The notes: generated from the letters alone by a model not told the origin. A stretch of 64,000 nucleotides of DNA from Riptortus pedestris (GCA_019009955.1 CM032231.1:42984501-43048500); one strand, 5' to 3'. Shown: positions 46,838 to 58,791, numbered from the stretch's first letter. A program made the numbers and translations.

Positions 46838-47757
46838 TACTAGCTCAGATACCCGGCTTCGCCCGGGAATTCATTTGGGGCAGGATGGTGATGGTATTTT
46901 TTTGGCAAGGCTTTACTTTGCCCAAATTTTGGCATTTACCCGTCCCAGCGTTTAGGGCTAATACCCGTCGTTTCTGTGGATTTGTTAATAATAAAATTTG
47001 TAAATTCAGGCCTCCCTTATAACCCCCACTCCTGCACGTTCCTAGAACTGTTAGTAGGCTTAATATAATGAAGGCGTTAGTGCTAGTACACATACCAAAT
47101 GTTTAATTTAGTTCGGTTGAGTGTTTTGTGCCAAATAAAATTGTTGACTCCCGCTATAATTTTTAGCGTATAACGCCTTTATAGTTCGGTATTCGACGAT
47201 AGTGTATATAACAAAACTTTCTCTAAATAACAAAATAAACAACTTTTGTCATGTGCATATTTGCAGAAAACCCAATAGAAAACGAAATATCACTATTTTT
47301 TATTTAAGGCCTCCCTTACAACCCCCACTCCTGCCCGTCCCTAGAAATGTTGGTATGGCTTGTTATAACGAAGGCGTTAGTCCTAATACACGTACCGAGT
47401 TTTATTTAGTTCGGTTGATTCTTTTGTGCCAAATAAAATTGTTAACTCACGCTATATTTTTAGCGTATAACTCATACTTAGGTATAAGACGTTTATATAA
47501 CAAAAGTTACTCTAAACAATAAAATAAATAACTTTTGTTATGTGCATATATGCCGAAAAACCAATAGGAAACGAAATATCGCTATTTTTATTTTCAGGCC
47601 TCCCTTATAACCCCCACTCCAGTTCGTCTCAGAGAATATTAGTTTAGCCTAAAGTCTAAGTTGGAATAGTAGTAATATACATACCAAGTTTCATAAAATT
47701 CAGTTCAGCCGTTTATGCGTGAAAAGGTAACAAACAAACAAAAACAAACAAACACGA
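46838..47757 (+). mobile_element. interspersed repeat with internal tandem units (SINE/RTE-like)
   Basis: It starts ACTAGCTCAGATACCCGGCT-TCGCCCGGG and ends AGTTCAGCCGTTTATGCGTG-AAAAGGTAACAAACAAACA with an A/C-rich tail. Both boxes are typical of an interspersed repeat type seen in many insect genomes. Internally a unit of about 290-300 bp beginning GGCCTCCCTTATAACCCCCA occurs at 47009, 47308 and (partial) 47597. Each unit contains TAGTTCGGTTGA and AATAAAATTGTT. No coding capacity. Open frames at 46845-47093 and 47202-47522 are incidental. Confidence 0.65.
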
Positions 47758-47845
47758 AAGAAATAAAATGCAGTTATGGTGTCTATGACATGTGAAACGA
47801 AAAGTTATCGAGAAATTTCGAGAAAAAAATCGATGTACAGACAGA

Positions 47846-47851
47846 GGTTAC

Positions 47852-47942
<91 letters not shown>

Positions 47943-47945
47943 CCC
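47846..47945. repeat. (TA)n microsatellite
   Basis: A long TA tract with interspersed TATG units; ends in a small palindrome TACCCATATGGGTA. Confidence 0.9.
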
Positions 47946-48835
47946 ATATGGGTATGTGTCTGTGCCATGAAAATTTTGTATAATAATTTTATTTCAGAAC
48001 ATCTTTATTGACTTCCAATCTTTTCTTTCTTAAAACTCAAAAATGTTTAGTTATTGAACTATTTTTGGGGATCATGAGATGCATAATTTTTCCGAGGCGC
48101 TTTTGAACGTACTTCAAGCTGAATATATGGCAGCCATCATTTTCCAAGCGAAAACAAATTTTTCACCAGCACTTCCCGGCCGTAATTAGCAGATTGGATA
48201 TTTAAATCAAGCCCGAGGAAGGAAAGGAATGAGGTGTCAGGTCCCGATATTTCTTCCAAACCACGGGCGCCCCCCCCCTCACTGTGAAATTTTTAATATA
48301 CTGCCCGCTACTAGCCTTATTTCATCCTCCAGCTAAGCCCTTACCAGGTTTACCAACGCAGGCTGAAGTTATTACTTTAATTTTACCTAGAGCTTCGATG
48401 GTATTGAAGCAATCTCAAATTAACGATTACTTTTAGATTGGTCCATAACTTGAATTACTGGCCTTATTAAGGAGCAATATGAAGGTAGCCATCCACAGCT
48501 TGGGGTATAATGCCGGAATTTAAACATTATAACTTCGACCCTCCAACTCTGAAACACTTATATGCCCTTATTTGATAGCCGGTCTTTAAGGTGTCAGAGA
48601 TCGAATTAAAAGTGCGTCTTGCCGATTAAACTCTTGTAATTCTATAAAATTCATTTTTATTGCACTTACAAAGACCATGAGGAAGTTGAAATGCAATTAA
48701 CAGGCCGCAATCTCAACTATGATATCATCTAGCATTCACATCTAATCATCATCATGTTCTCCCTACTTAAGTCCTGAGAGATAGAAAAAAAAATTGTATA
48801 AAGCTGGGAATATGTCATTTTATAAGAAATTAGAC
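47946..48835. other. unannotated DNA with a possible constrained island
   Basis: 48100-48380 is GC-richer, repeat-free, and contains homeodomain-type motifs (CCGTAATTAGCAG, GATATTTAAATC) and CGAGGAAGGAAAGG. No coding frame is convincing. It is a candidate regulatory element on composition only. Confidence 0.3.
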
Positions 48836-48848
48836 TAGTATTTTAATA

Positions 48849-49035
48849 TTATTATTATTTATTAACGCCCAATTTTTGCAACTAAGGCTAATTGGAACGG
48901 GTTATCTACAGGTTACCACCCTTTTGGGTGGTGTTTTAAGATGTTATCCAATGAATTTCATCACTAAATTATTTCTTTTGCCCAAACAAGAATCGAACTC
49001 GCCACTCTAGCTTTACCAAGTAAGATAAAGGTCAA
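48849..49035 (-). mobile_element. tRNA-derived SINE with target duplication
   Basis: A reverse copy from TTATTATTTATTAACGCCC to AGCTTTACCAAGTAAGATAA. It is flanked by an exact 13-bp duplication, TAGTATTTTAATA, at 48836-48848 and 49036-49048. The A-box end is truncated. The duplication proves insertion as a unit by target-primed retrotransposition. Confidence 0.85.
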
Positions 49036-49048
49036 TAGTATTTTAATA

Positions 49049-49906
49049 AAAAGTCTAAAAGACGTAAATCATAAAAATAAACTTTTAAAATACATAATAC
49101 GAATGAATCTCTGCCAATCGTAAAGTATTACCATCATTAAAAGAGTAATTTGTATCAATTAAGTGAAATTCACTTCCTCAGGTCGTAAGGAACGACCTGC
49201 GGATAGAACCATGTAATCTACTCATTTAAGGGGAAGGGGGTTGAATTTCAAAATGGAGAATTAATCCCCATGTACAGAATACTAAAATTAAATCTTTTGT
49301 CTTAAAGGGGATCCTAAAATTATGATTTATAACATTTTAATCCAGTGTACAGTGACGAAGAGATTTCTGATTTTGAGTTTTGACTTTACATCTCCCACAT
49401 TGACCAGACCCACAAGTAGGAACATAACTGATTACTCATATTTGTTTTAATAAAAGTATTATTTGCATAGAGTTTGCACAAATTTAACGAATTATAACTG
49501 GCGGGCAAGGCGATATTTACAAGAATAAAAGATCATGCATATGCTACTCATAAACAACTGGTTTTGCCATCTGTCACTTTTTTGTAAGATATATTGAAAG
49601 ATAGCAATACCACAGTTATAACACATAAGGTGCCCTCACATACAAGCAGGGTAGTGCCCTAGTCAATCATATTTTGCCAATAGCTGAAACTCTAGTAATA
49701 TGAAACAAAACGTATTGATTTTATAGGAGCGCTCCCTAACAGCGGCTGTGATAAAGAAGAAATCGGTTGGAGGAATAAAGAATTCCATTCCGTTTGGATG
49801 GTGTTCAATATTTAAGCTGCTAAGATTGAACTGGTGGCTGATTTCTGTTCAATCTTTAATCTCTTTCAATCCATTCCCGCTCTTCTTCTACCTTCCAATC
49901 CTCTCG
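49049..49906. other. unannotated spacer
   Basis: On the minus strand around 49350-49450 a 33-codon frame has closely spaced cysteines (PTCGSGQCGRCKVK...LRHC) that may be a decayed zinc-binding fragment; no family assigned. Confidence 0.3.
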
Positions 49907-50757
49907 TTGCATCCTTTATATCTGTAGAGCCGTCAGTTCATATCCTTTATCCTCTTCATACTCCCTGTACCCTGTGCTAATGTTGCTCCCAGCATCCTTT
50001 ATATCTGTAGAGCCGTCAGTTCATATCCTTTATCCTCTTCATGCTCCCTGTACCCTGTGCTAATGTTGCTCCCAGCATCCTTTATATCTGTAGAGCCGTC
50101 AGTTCATATCCTTTATCCTCTTCATGCTCCCTGTACCCTGTGCTAATGTTGCTCCCAGCATCCTTTATATCTGTAGAGCCGTCAGTTCATATCCTTTATC
50201 CTCTTCATACTCCCTGTACCCTGTGCTAATGTTGCTCCCAGCATCCTTTATATCTGTAGAGCCGTCAGTTCATATCCTTTATCCTCTTCATACTCCCTGT
50301 ACCCTGTGCTAATGTTGCTCCCAGCATCCTTTATATCTGTAGAGCCGTCAGTTCATATCCTTTATCCTCTTCATACTCCCTGTACCCTGTGCTAATGTTG
50401 CTCCCAGCATCCTTTATATCTGTAGAGCCGTCAGTTCATATCCTTTATCCTCTTCATACTCCCTGTACCCTGTGCTAATGTTGCTCCCAGCATCCTTTAT
50501 ATCTGTAGAGCCGTCAGTTCATATCCTTTATCCTCTTCATGCTCCCTGTACCCTGTGCTAATGTTGCTCCCAGCTCCCAGCATCCTTTATATCTGTAGAG
50601 CCGTCAGTTCATATCCTTTATCCTCTTCATACTCCCTGTACCCTGTGCTAATGTTGCTCCCAGCATCCTTTATATCTGTAGAGCCGTCAGTTCATATCCT
50701 TTATCCTCTTCATACTCCCTGTACCCTGTGCTAATGTTGCTCCCAGCATCCTTTATA
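49907..50757 (+). repeat. 83-bp tandem array
   Basis: Ten units start at 49911, 49994, 50077, 50160, 50243, 50326, 50409, 50492, 50582 and 50665, with a partial at 50748. Each unit reads ATCCTTTATATCTGTAGAGC, CGTCAGTTCATATCCTTTAT, CCTCTTCATACTCCCTGTAC, CCTGTGCTAATGTTGCTCCC, AGC. Units are nearly identical (CATAC versus CATGC is the main variant). One unit is 90 bp because CTCCCAG is duplicated at about 50570. 83 is not a multiple of three, so open frames rotate and are not genes. Confidence 0.9.
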
Positions 50758-51001
50758 CCAGGGAGTTCTCAACGATCGTCTACCACAACGTGATAATTGA
50801 TAACAATAAAAGAAACTTTATCTTGCAATAAATTCATTATAATCTCTATTCTTCTAGAATATTTTATATTTTCACTGTCAGGGCAGTACACAATTTCTGT
50901 CACAGATTTATCACGAGAAGAGTCAACTTTGGATGAATATTAATTTCAAGAATTGACTCATGTTTCAAGAAAAATACTGGATTTAAATAAAAGAATAAAA
51001 T

Positions 51002-51065
<64 letters not shown>

Positions 51066-52775
51066 AGGCAGCTATTCAGTTATATAATATAAGACCTAGT
51101 TTCATGATTCTCAGGATCATTCCAGAGCTTCATTATAGCTTTTTTTAAAATGCCGAAATCTATTCAAATTGTCGTCAGTCCGATAGACGTTTTTAGGACT
51201 TTAGGGGTTTAGGGGATTTTGATTATATTTTTAAAAAACAATTCAATTTACTAGCGAAAGAAAATATCGGATAGAACTAATACAATGTTGCCAGGGGAAG
51301 AAAATTGTCAAACGGAAATCCAGTCAAGACGAAGGAGGATGTCGTTCCAGGCATCTAATGAAGCGACAAGGCACCGCGGGGTATAAAGACATAGATAAAA
51401 GGAGAGGGTATACTCTCTGCTGGAGCGAGTCAAGTTTTCTCCAGTAAGTTCGTTAAAGGGCTGCAGTGAACTTGGTTTAATGACCTTTAACTTGTCTCAG
51501 GAAAGGCACCGGATTTTATAAGGCTCTAGAGGATTAACCTTAACAATGTTAATTCCTTTCCTAAAGTAAATTATTTATTTACTTAATTTAAATGACTCTC
51601 CGCAGTTGGCCTTAATTAAAAGCATTCGGCAGTTTCAAAAAGTTCTAATGAGTAGTGAGGGTCTGGACACCTGATTGAGTTATCACTTCAGTACATTAGT
51701 TAGACAGAAAAATAAACTTAATATTCTGGATCGATATAAAGATATTAGCTTAACTGCAAATGAAAAAAAAAATCTTCTATTCGTTGCTTTCTTTTAAATT
51801 CACTAAACTCGCCTATTTTTATTTAATTTTTTATTAGTAATAATCAGCTGGTAGATTGATTTCTTATCTCTAGCAAATACTGGTAAATAAGAGTGTCACC
51901 TGCTGAATTATAACGCTGTCAATATAGGAAATGTTGGCAGAAATAGATACAAAAATAAAAAGAAAAAAACATTCTTAGACAATGGACACTTGTTCTCCAT
52001 AAAACAAAAGCTTACCGAAATAAATTAGTTTCAAATATTATCTAGAATAAGTTGCCGTATAAATCTTTATTTTGGTAAGAAAATATTAATTGAAAGTGAA
52101 TCTGAATCACAGATATATTACGTGTTAGTGCTTCACGGAAACTAGGTAGAGAAAAAAATGATCGGTTAGTTAATTTTTGCAAAGAACCAACTTTTGACTT
52201 TTACATATCTTACATAGAAATAAATATGAGTTAAATTCAAGATGTGAGTTTATTACACTCATTACACTAGTTTTTGTCCCTGCACTACCTCTACTAGAAT
52301 TACTTTGAAGAAGGATACCAACTGGTGGTGGGAAGGTGGTGTCCGAAACTGCTAGCAATAAAAATGAACTCACCTTTTTCACGGAATGAGTACTTTTGCA
52401 AATATGAGTTAATGTTTTCGGAATATTTCCGGCCAAAAACGGATCATAAATTTAAGCAACTTGTCTTTATCATTGTACTAAAGCTAATACGTATGTATCT
52501 CCATTATTATGAGTCAAATCGAAATAGTGTTCAATCTTGTTGAAAATATATCTTCCCATTAATGTGGTTCTTTATTTTTCCTGTCTATCATGAATACTCA
52601 CCGGCATATTTGTATATTTATAGCTTTCAGAAATGAAACCCTAACATGAAGACCTTTATTCTAAGGTTAAATGACAAATATTCTTAGAGTAAGTCAGCCG
52701 TCTTTTTCGGAATTACACCTCTTGTCCCCCCACAGGAATCACATTTGATGAACATCGTATTTGTTTTCTTGATAT
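50758..52775. other. 2 kb DNA with a GC-richer island
   Basis: Includes a (TA)n tract (51005-51061). 51280-51560 is GC-richer and repeat-free, with TTTAATGACCTTTAACTTG (nuclear-receptor-like half sites) and GGGGTATAAAGACATAG (TATA-like). Open frames at 52170-52436 (minus) and 52325-52543 (plus) have no recognised domain. Confidence 0.3.
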
Positions 52776-53330
52776 TTACAGTTCGAATATATTCTTTTTC
52801 TCCAGATCAACTGGAAGAGAAATGCATGTTCCAAACCTTACTCTAGGATCCAGTGTATTTGCCTTTCTTATTAATTTTTACAAAATCGGCACGTCAAAAA
52901 GCTTCGTCATAAACAGCTAACCACTTGAAATATATCCAGTCGGGGTGATATTTTTTAATGAGTGTAGCTATTTAAGAGTCAGAACTGATGATGGCGAGCA
53001 TTGGCCAGCAGCTCACCCCCATTGGCAGGAACCTAGGACATGAGGGAGGGTTTCATACTCCCTGCAATGTCTGCAGGGGTTGTTCCTAGATTCCTTCTAG
53101 GGGTTGAGCTTGTTGGCAATAATTTGCATTCATCTTCACACCAGTGGTCCATTCAGAGCAGGATAGGCCGGTTTTGCTAAACATCCAGGAATTACTTTTA
53201 TTCGCTGAGTGCTTCAACTCCTTTTCCTTTTGCAGGGAGAGACGACCATTCCATGAATGATTTTATGTAAACATCTTGTCATAGTCGTCGAATATTAAAG
53301 ACTCCCTTACCTATTTACAGAAGCCTTTTG
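52776..53330 (-). pseudogene. R2-like non-LTR retrotransposon C-terminus, decayed
   Basis: Read on the minus strand across several frameshifts and stops, the order of motifs matches the end of R2-group ORFs: FMEWSSLPAKGKGVEALS, then SNSWMFSKTGLSCSEWTTG-VKMNAN, then the zinc motif CRHCREYETLPHVLGSC (53064-53075 encodes its CRHC), then GELLANARHHQ. It closes with a segment reading DPRVRFGTCISLPVDLEKK, which corresponds to the family's D-P-T-I-R-F-E and E-K-K box near the restriction-like endonuclease. The reverse transcriptase core is absent or beyond recognition. Frame breaks occur near 53120, 53180 and 53020, plus in-frame stops. An old, dead copy. Confidence 0.65.
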
Positions 53331-53642
53331 TCGGATCAAACCCTCAAGACTTTTCCTTATTTATTTTTCACCGCCCGATCTTTCCTGGCCATATACGTTC
53401 AACCAACATTCTGAAGCGTTAACCACTTATTTATATTTTGCAAGAATGCTTCCCAGTGTGCTTTTAAAATTAGTAAACCTCCAACACACTAGTAAAACGT
53501 ACTTTCCGGAGTATCTGAAGGACAATTTAAAATCTCTTTGATGCAGCTTCAGACAATTTTGTCGATTGTTTACACGAAAGTGGTCAAGCAAGAAAGATCC
53601 ACCATTGGAGTACATTCCACAGGGTATGTGAGTATATATCTG

Positions 53643-53704
<62 letters not shown>

Positions 53705-54551
53705 TGATTTCTCCTTAACACTATACGACATCGACATACTCTTTAAGTGGCAAACCGTATTAATAAATGGTCTAAAGACCAAATCCCGCAACACGTGTTA
53801 GGTAATGTCGTCGTAATTGGTTACCTTTGTAAGGTAGTTGTAAGGGCGATATATAGTTAAAGGGGGAGAGGCGAGGGGTGGATACTTGTTGGTTGAAGTT
53901 AGTTTACAATTGAAATAAGGGTTGGTGAGCTGATTCATTTAAGATGTCCTAAGGGGTAGTAGATTTGCATGTTCGCAGCGCGGCTACAGACCACATAATT
54001 CTCACAGGGTCCGCAATTTGTTTTATGCCCCTTCCTACCTTACAACATCTCTACATCTCTTATTCATTCTGCTCCCTTATTTCTTTGTAAAGGCATTATA
54101 ATGCCGCTCCATATTTTTCTTTCTATCTCTTCCCAAGATTGTTTTTTGATCTAAAATCTGAGTACAAAAGGATTCAGTAACACGAACGGCTTACTCCATA
54201 GTACATACTTTATCTATTTAAATGGGTTTCCTTGGTATATTTAAAGGTAAAATCTATGTCATATAGAGTGTGTTACAAAATTACATTTTATTTCTACAGT
54301 AACCAACATTTTGAAAATTACTTAGGCCATAAACGGAACATTTACAAAATTCAAATAACAGGATACAAATTTCGTTTTTACTATATAGTAGTATTTGATT
54401 TGCGAATTATAAAAAAAATAAAAATATTGAATTTCATAAACAATATCTAAATTTATACTTTAAGTACGCTGAAGGCACACATTCTGTCACCGTTGTATAG
54501 AACTCAACTCCTGCGTCTTGTACTAATTACAATCAATAAAAACAATTTTTA
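53331..54551. other. unannotated spacer with (TA)n
   Basis: (TA)n at 53647-53701. A 92-codon minus frame (53427-53705) ends in the TA tract and is unassigned. 53800-54010 is somewhat GC-richer. No gene is supported. Confidence 0.3.
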
Positions 54552-55245
54552 GGAATATATTGACAATTGTTTTTCCGAATTTCTGTTTCAAAGCTAATTG
54601 GTTGCTCGGGGATTATTGGCAGAGAAATAAAGGAGTTGATCAAACCTTTAGATCCATTTCTTAGCAATTGAGGTAAGTCTAAACCCAGATGTCGATATCT
54701 CATGATTTCCTTGAACAAACGAAATACAGAATTTAATATTGCATTAGTTCTAAATATGAAATTTCAGATTTTTCAGGCTACTCGATTTTGTAATACGAGA
54801 TAAGTACAGCAAATTGTAAAAATAGGGTGAACCGTTCAAATTCGTTCAAATCCCTCAATTCGTACAAAGACAAAAAAAGACTGCAAAAAATACAGTTAGG
54901 AAAATATTGACAAATGTTTTTCCGAATTTCTGTTTCAAAGCTTACTGTGTGCTCAGAATGTTTTGACGGAGAAATACAAGCGTTGATGAAACTTTTAGAT
55001 CCATTTCTTAGCAATTGAGTAAGTCTGAACCCAGATGCCGAAACCTCATGATTTTCCTGAACAAATTAAATACAGAACTTGATATTGCATTAGTTCTAAA
55101 TATGAAATGTTATCTTTCGAAGGCCACTCGAATTTGTTACACGAGACAAGTAAAGAAACAACTCGAAATATCCAGAACCGTGTAAATTCGTTCAAATCCC
55201 TCACTTCGTACAAAGAAGAAAAAAAGTAGGAATACTAACATTACA
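54552..55245. repeat. two tandem copies of a 347-bp segment
   Basis: Copy 1 is 54552-54898 and copy 2 is 54899-55245, roughly 80 percent identical by eye. Shared blocks: TTTTTCCGAATTTCTGTTTC, TTTAGATCCATTTCTTAGCA, TATTGCATTAGTTCTAAATA, TTCGTTCAAATCCCTCA. On the minus strand both copies keep a partly parallel frame (LLRNGSK...SFETEIRKN.CQY), broken in copy 2 by a frameshift. It could be a duplicated old exon or transposon piece; I cannot tell. Confidence 0.7.
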
Positions 55246-55819
55246 TGAATTACAATAACAATAAAAAAATGAATTCATTACAAATTTAGACTTTTGTACA
55301 GACATTCGAGTTTTATTTACATAGATGACATTAATGTTTCAACAACAACATGTTTTTGAGATAACATGACCATGGTTAAATCTGAGAGCCGAGTGGTTAT
55401 CTGTGTTTGTCGATGGGCTATGATAGAGGGCCGATAGATGACCCCCATATCGGTTTGTGGGACCTGTTAGACTGCCTCCAGAGGGCCCCGGTTGGTAGCT
55501 AGAGATAACCCTAACCAAACAGGCTGCTATAACCAGGTAGGGAGGTTTCTACAGCCCATCTTCCGTACAACCTACAGCACCCCAGGGAAATAGGCAGTCT
55601 AGATCGAAGCCACCGTCGAAGCCTCTCCATTTTCAAGCTTCCTCTTCCACCTTCTCTAATAATATCAAATACATAAATATTCTACAGGGTAACTTTACGA
55701 ACTACTTTTATTATAAACTTATTGACTATACGGACGGATTTTCTCCGCACCTGTACATTAAAGGAGTTAATTAACATGAAAAATTAAAGTGTACTGTAAG
55801 CACATATTACATACAAAAA
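55246..55819. other. unannotated spacer with GC-richer stretch
   Basis: 55385-55640 is GC-richer (GATGGGCTATGATAGAGGGC, CAGAGGGCCCCGGTTGGTAG) without a supported coding frame. Confidence 0.3.
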
Positions 55820-56387
55820 GTCCAGCAAGCAGGGGCTGCGTAAACTAAGCAAATTTCCCACGTTAAGTAATACAATAGAAAAATCTTCATACGAGCGCCG
55901 AAAAGTTATGGAAACGGCCGTACTAGCTTTCGTTGGGAACGATTAGAAGTGACCGTTACACTTAATAAAAATGCAAATATCTTGGTTAATATTCAAGATA
56001 GAGAATAAATGTATATAACATTAACTATAGTAAATCTAGTTTGCAATAAGATTTATTTTATACAATTTTTCTATCCGACGTATAGTAACGGAGATATTTC
56101 GAATTTTCTATATTTCCTCTCTCTCACTGGTCCGATTTATTTCAGCCGGTAACGAACTTGATCTTTCTTTTTACATAAAACGACTAAATACTGAGTTTGG
56201 TAACGATTAAACAAAAATTGCGGCCGCTAGAGTGTTAACAGACAAATATATATATATATATATACTGTTTTGAACAGAACTCATTTTCGTCATCTCCTGT
56301 GTAGGATCGATGGACATTTGAAGAAAAGTTTCAAAAAACGCGTTGAGTACGACCTCAATAGCTGATTTCACTTAAGGGGAATCTGCT
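55820..56387 (-). mobile_element. HINE-like element, complete reverse copy
   Basis: A 568-bp copy: GTCCAGCAAGCAGGGGCTGC, GTAAACTAAGCAAATTTCCC, module with TAGCTTTCGTTGGGAACG, core, short (TA)n (56246-56264), left end, CACTTAAGGGGAATCTGCT. A-runs flank both ends (T on its own strand). Confidence 0.8.
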
Positions 56388-56473
56388 AAAATCATGGAAA
56401 ATAAGTCTGGGAGGATGTTGCTGGTTAGTGATTAATTAGAAATCATTCCTTATACACGCAACCCCACTGTGAT

Positions 56474-57066
56474 GATCCCCATTTTAACCTCCCCCTCTCA
56501 CTGGTCCGAATTTCAGTCGTTATCGAACTTCATCTTTAGTTTTGTTAATGATCAAAGAAAAAAGAAAGTCCGTCACGCAGGGGCTGCGTAAACTAAACAG
56601 ATTTCCCTGTAAAGTTTTGCAATTGAGAAAGCTGCATACTAGTAACAGTTGAAGTAACAAGTCTCTAAACAAATTTTACGAGAGCGGAACAGTTACGGAA
56701 ACGACTGAACTAGCTTTCGGCGGAGTCACGAGTAGAACCGACATCAGCCGACCTCATTTCATCCGTTATCCGCACACCCATAATAAAAATGCAAATATCT
56801 CGGTTAATATTCAAGATAAGGAATAAATGTATATAGCAATATTTATAGTTCATTTAATTTGATATAAGATTGATTCCATACATTTTTTTGATCCGACATA
56901 TAGTATCGGAGATATTTCGAATTTTCGAAATTCCCCCTCTAAATCCCCCTTCCCACTGGTCCGATCCCAGCCATTAACTAATTTGATCTTTCTTGTGACA
57001 GAAAACGAATAAATACCGAGTTTGGTAACGATTAATCAAAAATTGCGACTGCTAGAGCGGTAACAT

Positions 57067-57122
<56 letters not shown>

Positions 57123-57267
57123 TTTTGAACGGACCTTATTTTCGACATCTCCTTTGTAGGATCGATAGACATTTGAAGAAAAGTTTCAAAGTACGACCTC
57201 AATAGTTATTGATCAGTTGATTTCCCTTAAGGGGAATCTGCTAAATGTGACTGCTAGAGCGTTAACA

Positions 57268-57347
<80 letters not shown>

Positions 57348-57466
57348 AAGCATAGATACAGATAGATTTGGACTTACCTCATTTTTGTCTTTTCGTCATC
57401 TATGGCTATTTGATATTTTTCGAAAATCGCGTCATGAGTACGACCTCAATAGCTGATTTCCCTTAT
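56474..57466 (-). mobile_element. HINE-like element, reverse, interrupted by another copy
   Basis: The outer copy has core from about 56474 (CCTCCCCCTCTCACTGGTCC, TTAATGATCAAAGAAA), is interrupted at 56568-57242, then resumes GTGACTGCTAGAGCGTTAAC, with (TA)n at 57270-57350 and left end to GCTGATTTCCCTTA. The break lies in the A/T-run of the GCAATTTTTGTTTGATCG box, the same box hit by the copy at 9623. Confidence 0.7.
56568..57242 (-). mobile_element. HINE-like element, complete nested copy
   Basis: A 675-bp copy: GTCCGTCACGCAGGGGCTGC, GTAAACTAAACAGATTTCCC, module with CTAGCTTTCGGCGGAGTC, core, (TA)n at 57071-57119, left end partly duplicated or altered (AATAGTTATTGATCAGTTGA), CCCTTAAGGGGAATCTGCT. 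Sits in an older reverse copy. Confidence 0.8.
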
Positions 57467-58110
57467 GCGTGTCGCTCACATCCCATCCCCTATCCGAAGA
57501 ATACCAACGTGGCTCCTTGTTCTATCGTAGCTGCAGAGATAGTACGATTGGCAGAGGTTTAAAGACAGTTGGAATCCCAAAGAGCGGAGATAAAGGACGC
57601 CCTCCTGGAAAGCGGGGAGGTTCGAGGCCATCTTCCCCACCGCGATAGATGGCCCCATTTGCCAAGGGTCAACAATTTATATCCCCCCTCCTCCAGACTG
57701 CCCCCTTCCCCACTAATACAAGAGAACAATCCTATCCGCCACTTTTAAAAGATCACTTTGCATAAAGTCCGAAAAAAAAGAGTCCTTCCCGGTTTGCCCC
57801 GGGCCATCCCTAGGGAGGCGGGGAGGCTATAATGGTCTCTCAAAATGGAATCCCTTTTTATCAGATGATTACAAGTGTCGGAGTATTGGTATTTCCTCGT
57901 CTGATGAATGGCCGCTCTCTTAAATATACAATTTAGCTAACACGCCACGATGTTTTATGACTCATACGTTTATGGAAGATTTATATTCAATTTTTAACAG
58001 CATAGATATTAGATTTGTAGGCCAAGATCTAAAAAAAAAGGCTAAATTTCCCCCCTAGCTAACTCTGTTTCGGAAAAGATATAAAATCCCTAAGCAAAAA
58101 AAAAAAAAAA
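57467..58110. other. GC-richer spacer
   Basis: 57470-57850 is GC-richer and repeat-free (CCGCGATAGATGGCCCC, CGGTTTGCCCCGGGCCATCC, AGGGAGGCGGGGAGG). No convincing coding frame. Possibly regulatory; inference only. Confidence 0.3.
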
Positions 58111-58595
58111 GCCCGTTACGCAGGGGCTGCGTAAACTAAGCAGATTTCCAACGTGAAGTTTTACAATAGAAAAATCTGCCCAATAACAAGTGTAGTAAAT
58201 AGTAAGGGATCACTAAACTTATACACCAGGGACGAATAGTTACGAAAACGGCATTCAGAGCTCTCTTCGGAAAGTACCAATCAGCTCACTCCTGCCGACC
58301 AATGCAGAATACAAATGCAAATATCTCGGTTAATATTCAAGATACAGAATAAATGTATAAAACAATATTTATAGTAAATTTAATTTGCAATAAGATTCAT
58401 TCTATACAATATTTCGATCCGACCCATAATAACGGAGATATTTCGAATTTTCCGAAAATCCCCCCCTCTAAACCCCCCCTCCCACTGGTCCAATTTCAGC
58501 CATTAACGAACTTGATCTTTCTTTTTACATAAAACGATTAAATTTCGAGTTTGGTAACGATAAAACAAAAATTGCGACCACTAGAGCGTTAACAG

Positions 58596-58670
<75 letters not shown>

Positions 58671-58791
58671 TTTGAATGGACCTCATTTTCGTCATCTCCT
58701 GGGTAGGATCAATGGACATTTGAAGAAATTTTTCGAAACTCGCTTCATGAGTACGACCTCAATAGCTGATTTCCCTTAAGGGAAATCTGCT
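58111..58791 (-). mobile_element. HINE-like element, complete reverse copy
   Basis: A 681-bp copy with both ends good: GCCCGTTACGCAGGGGCTGC, GTAAACTAAGCAGATTTCC, core, (TA)n at 58600-58666, left end, CCCTTAAGGGAAATCTGCT. Inserted in a long A-run: 15 A before it and six after it. The module matches the copy nested at 9623. Confidence 0.85.

Noticed and set aside
47776..47983. Ile-Tyr-rich open frames on both strands
   Set aside because: Translations of a (TA)n tract.
50041..50312. Overlapping proline/serine-rich frames
   Set aside because: They lie in an 83-bp tandem array whose unit is not a multiple of three, so the frame rotates from unit to unit.
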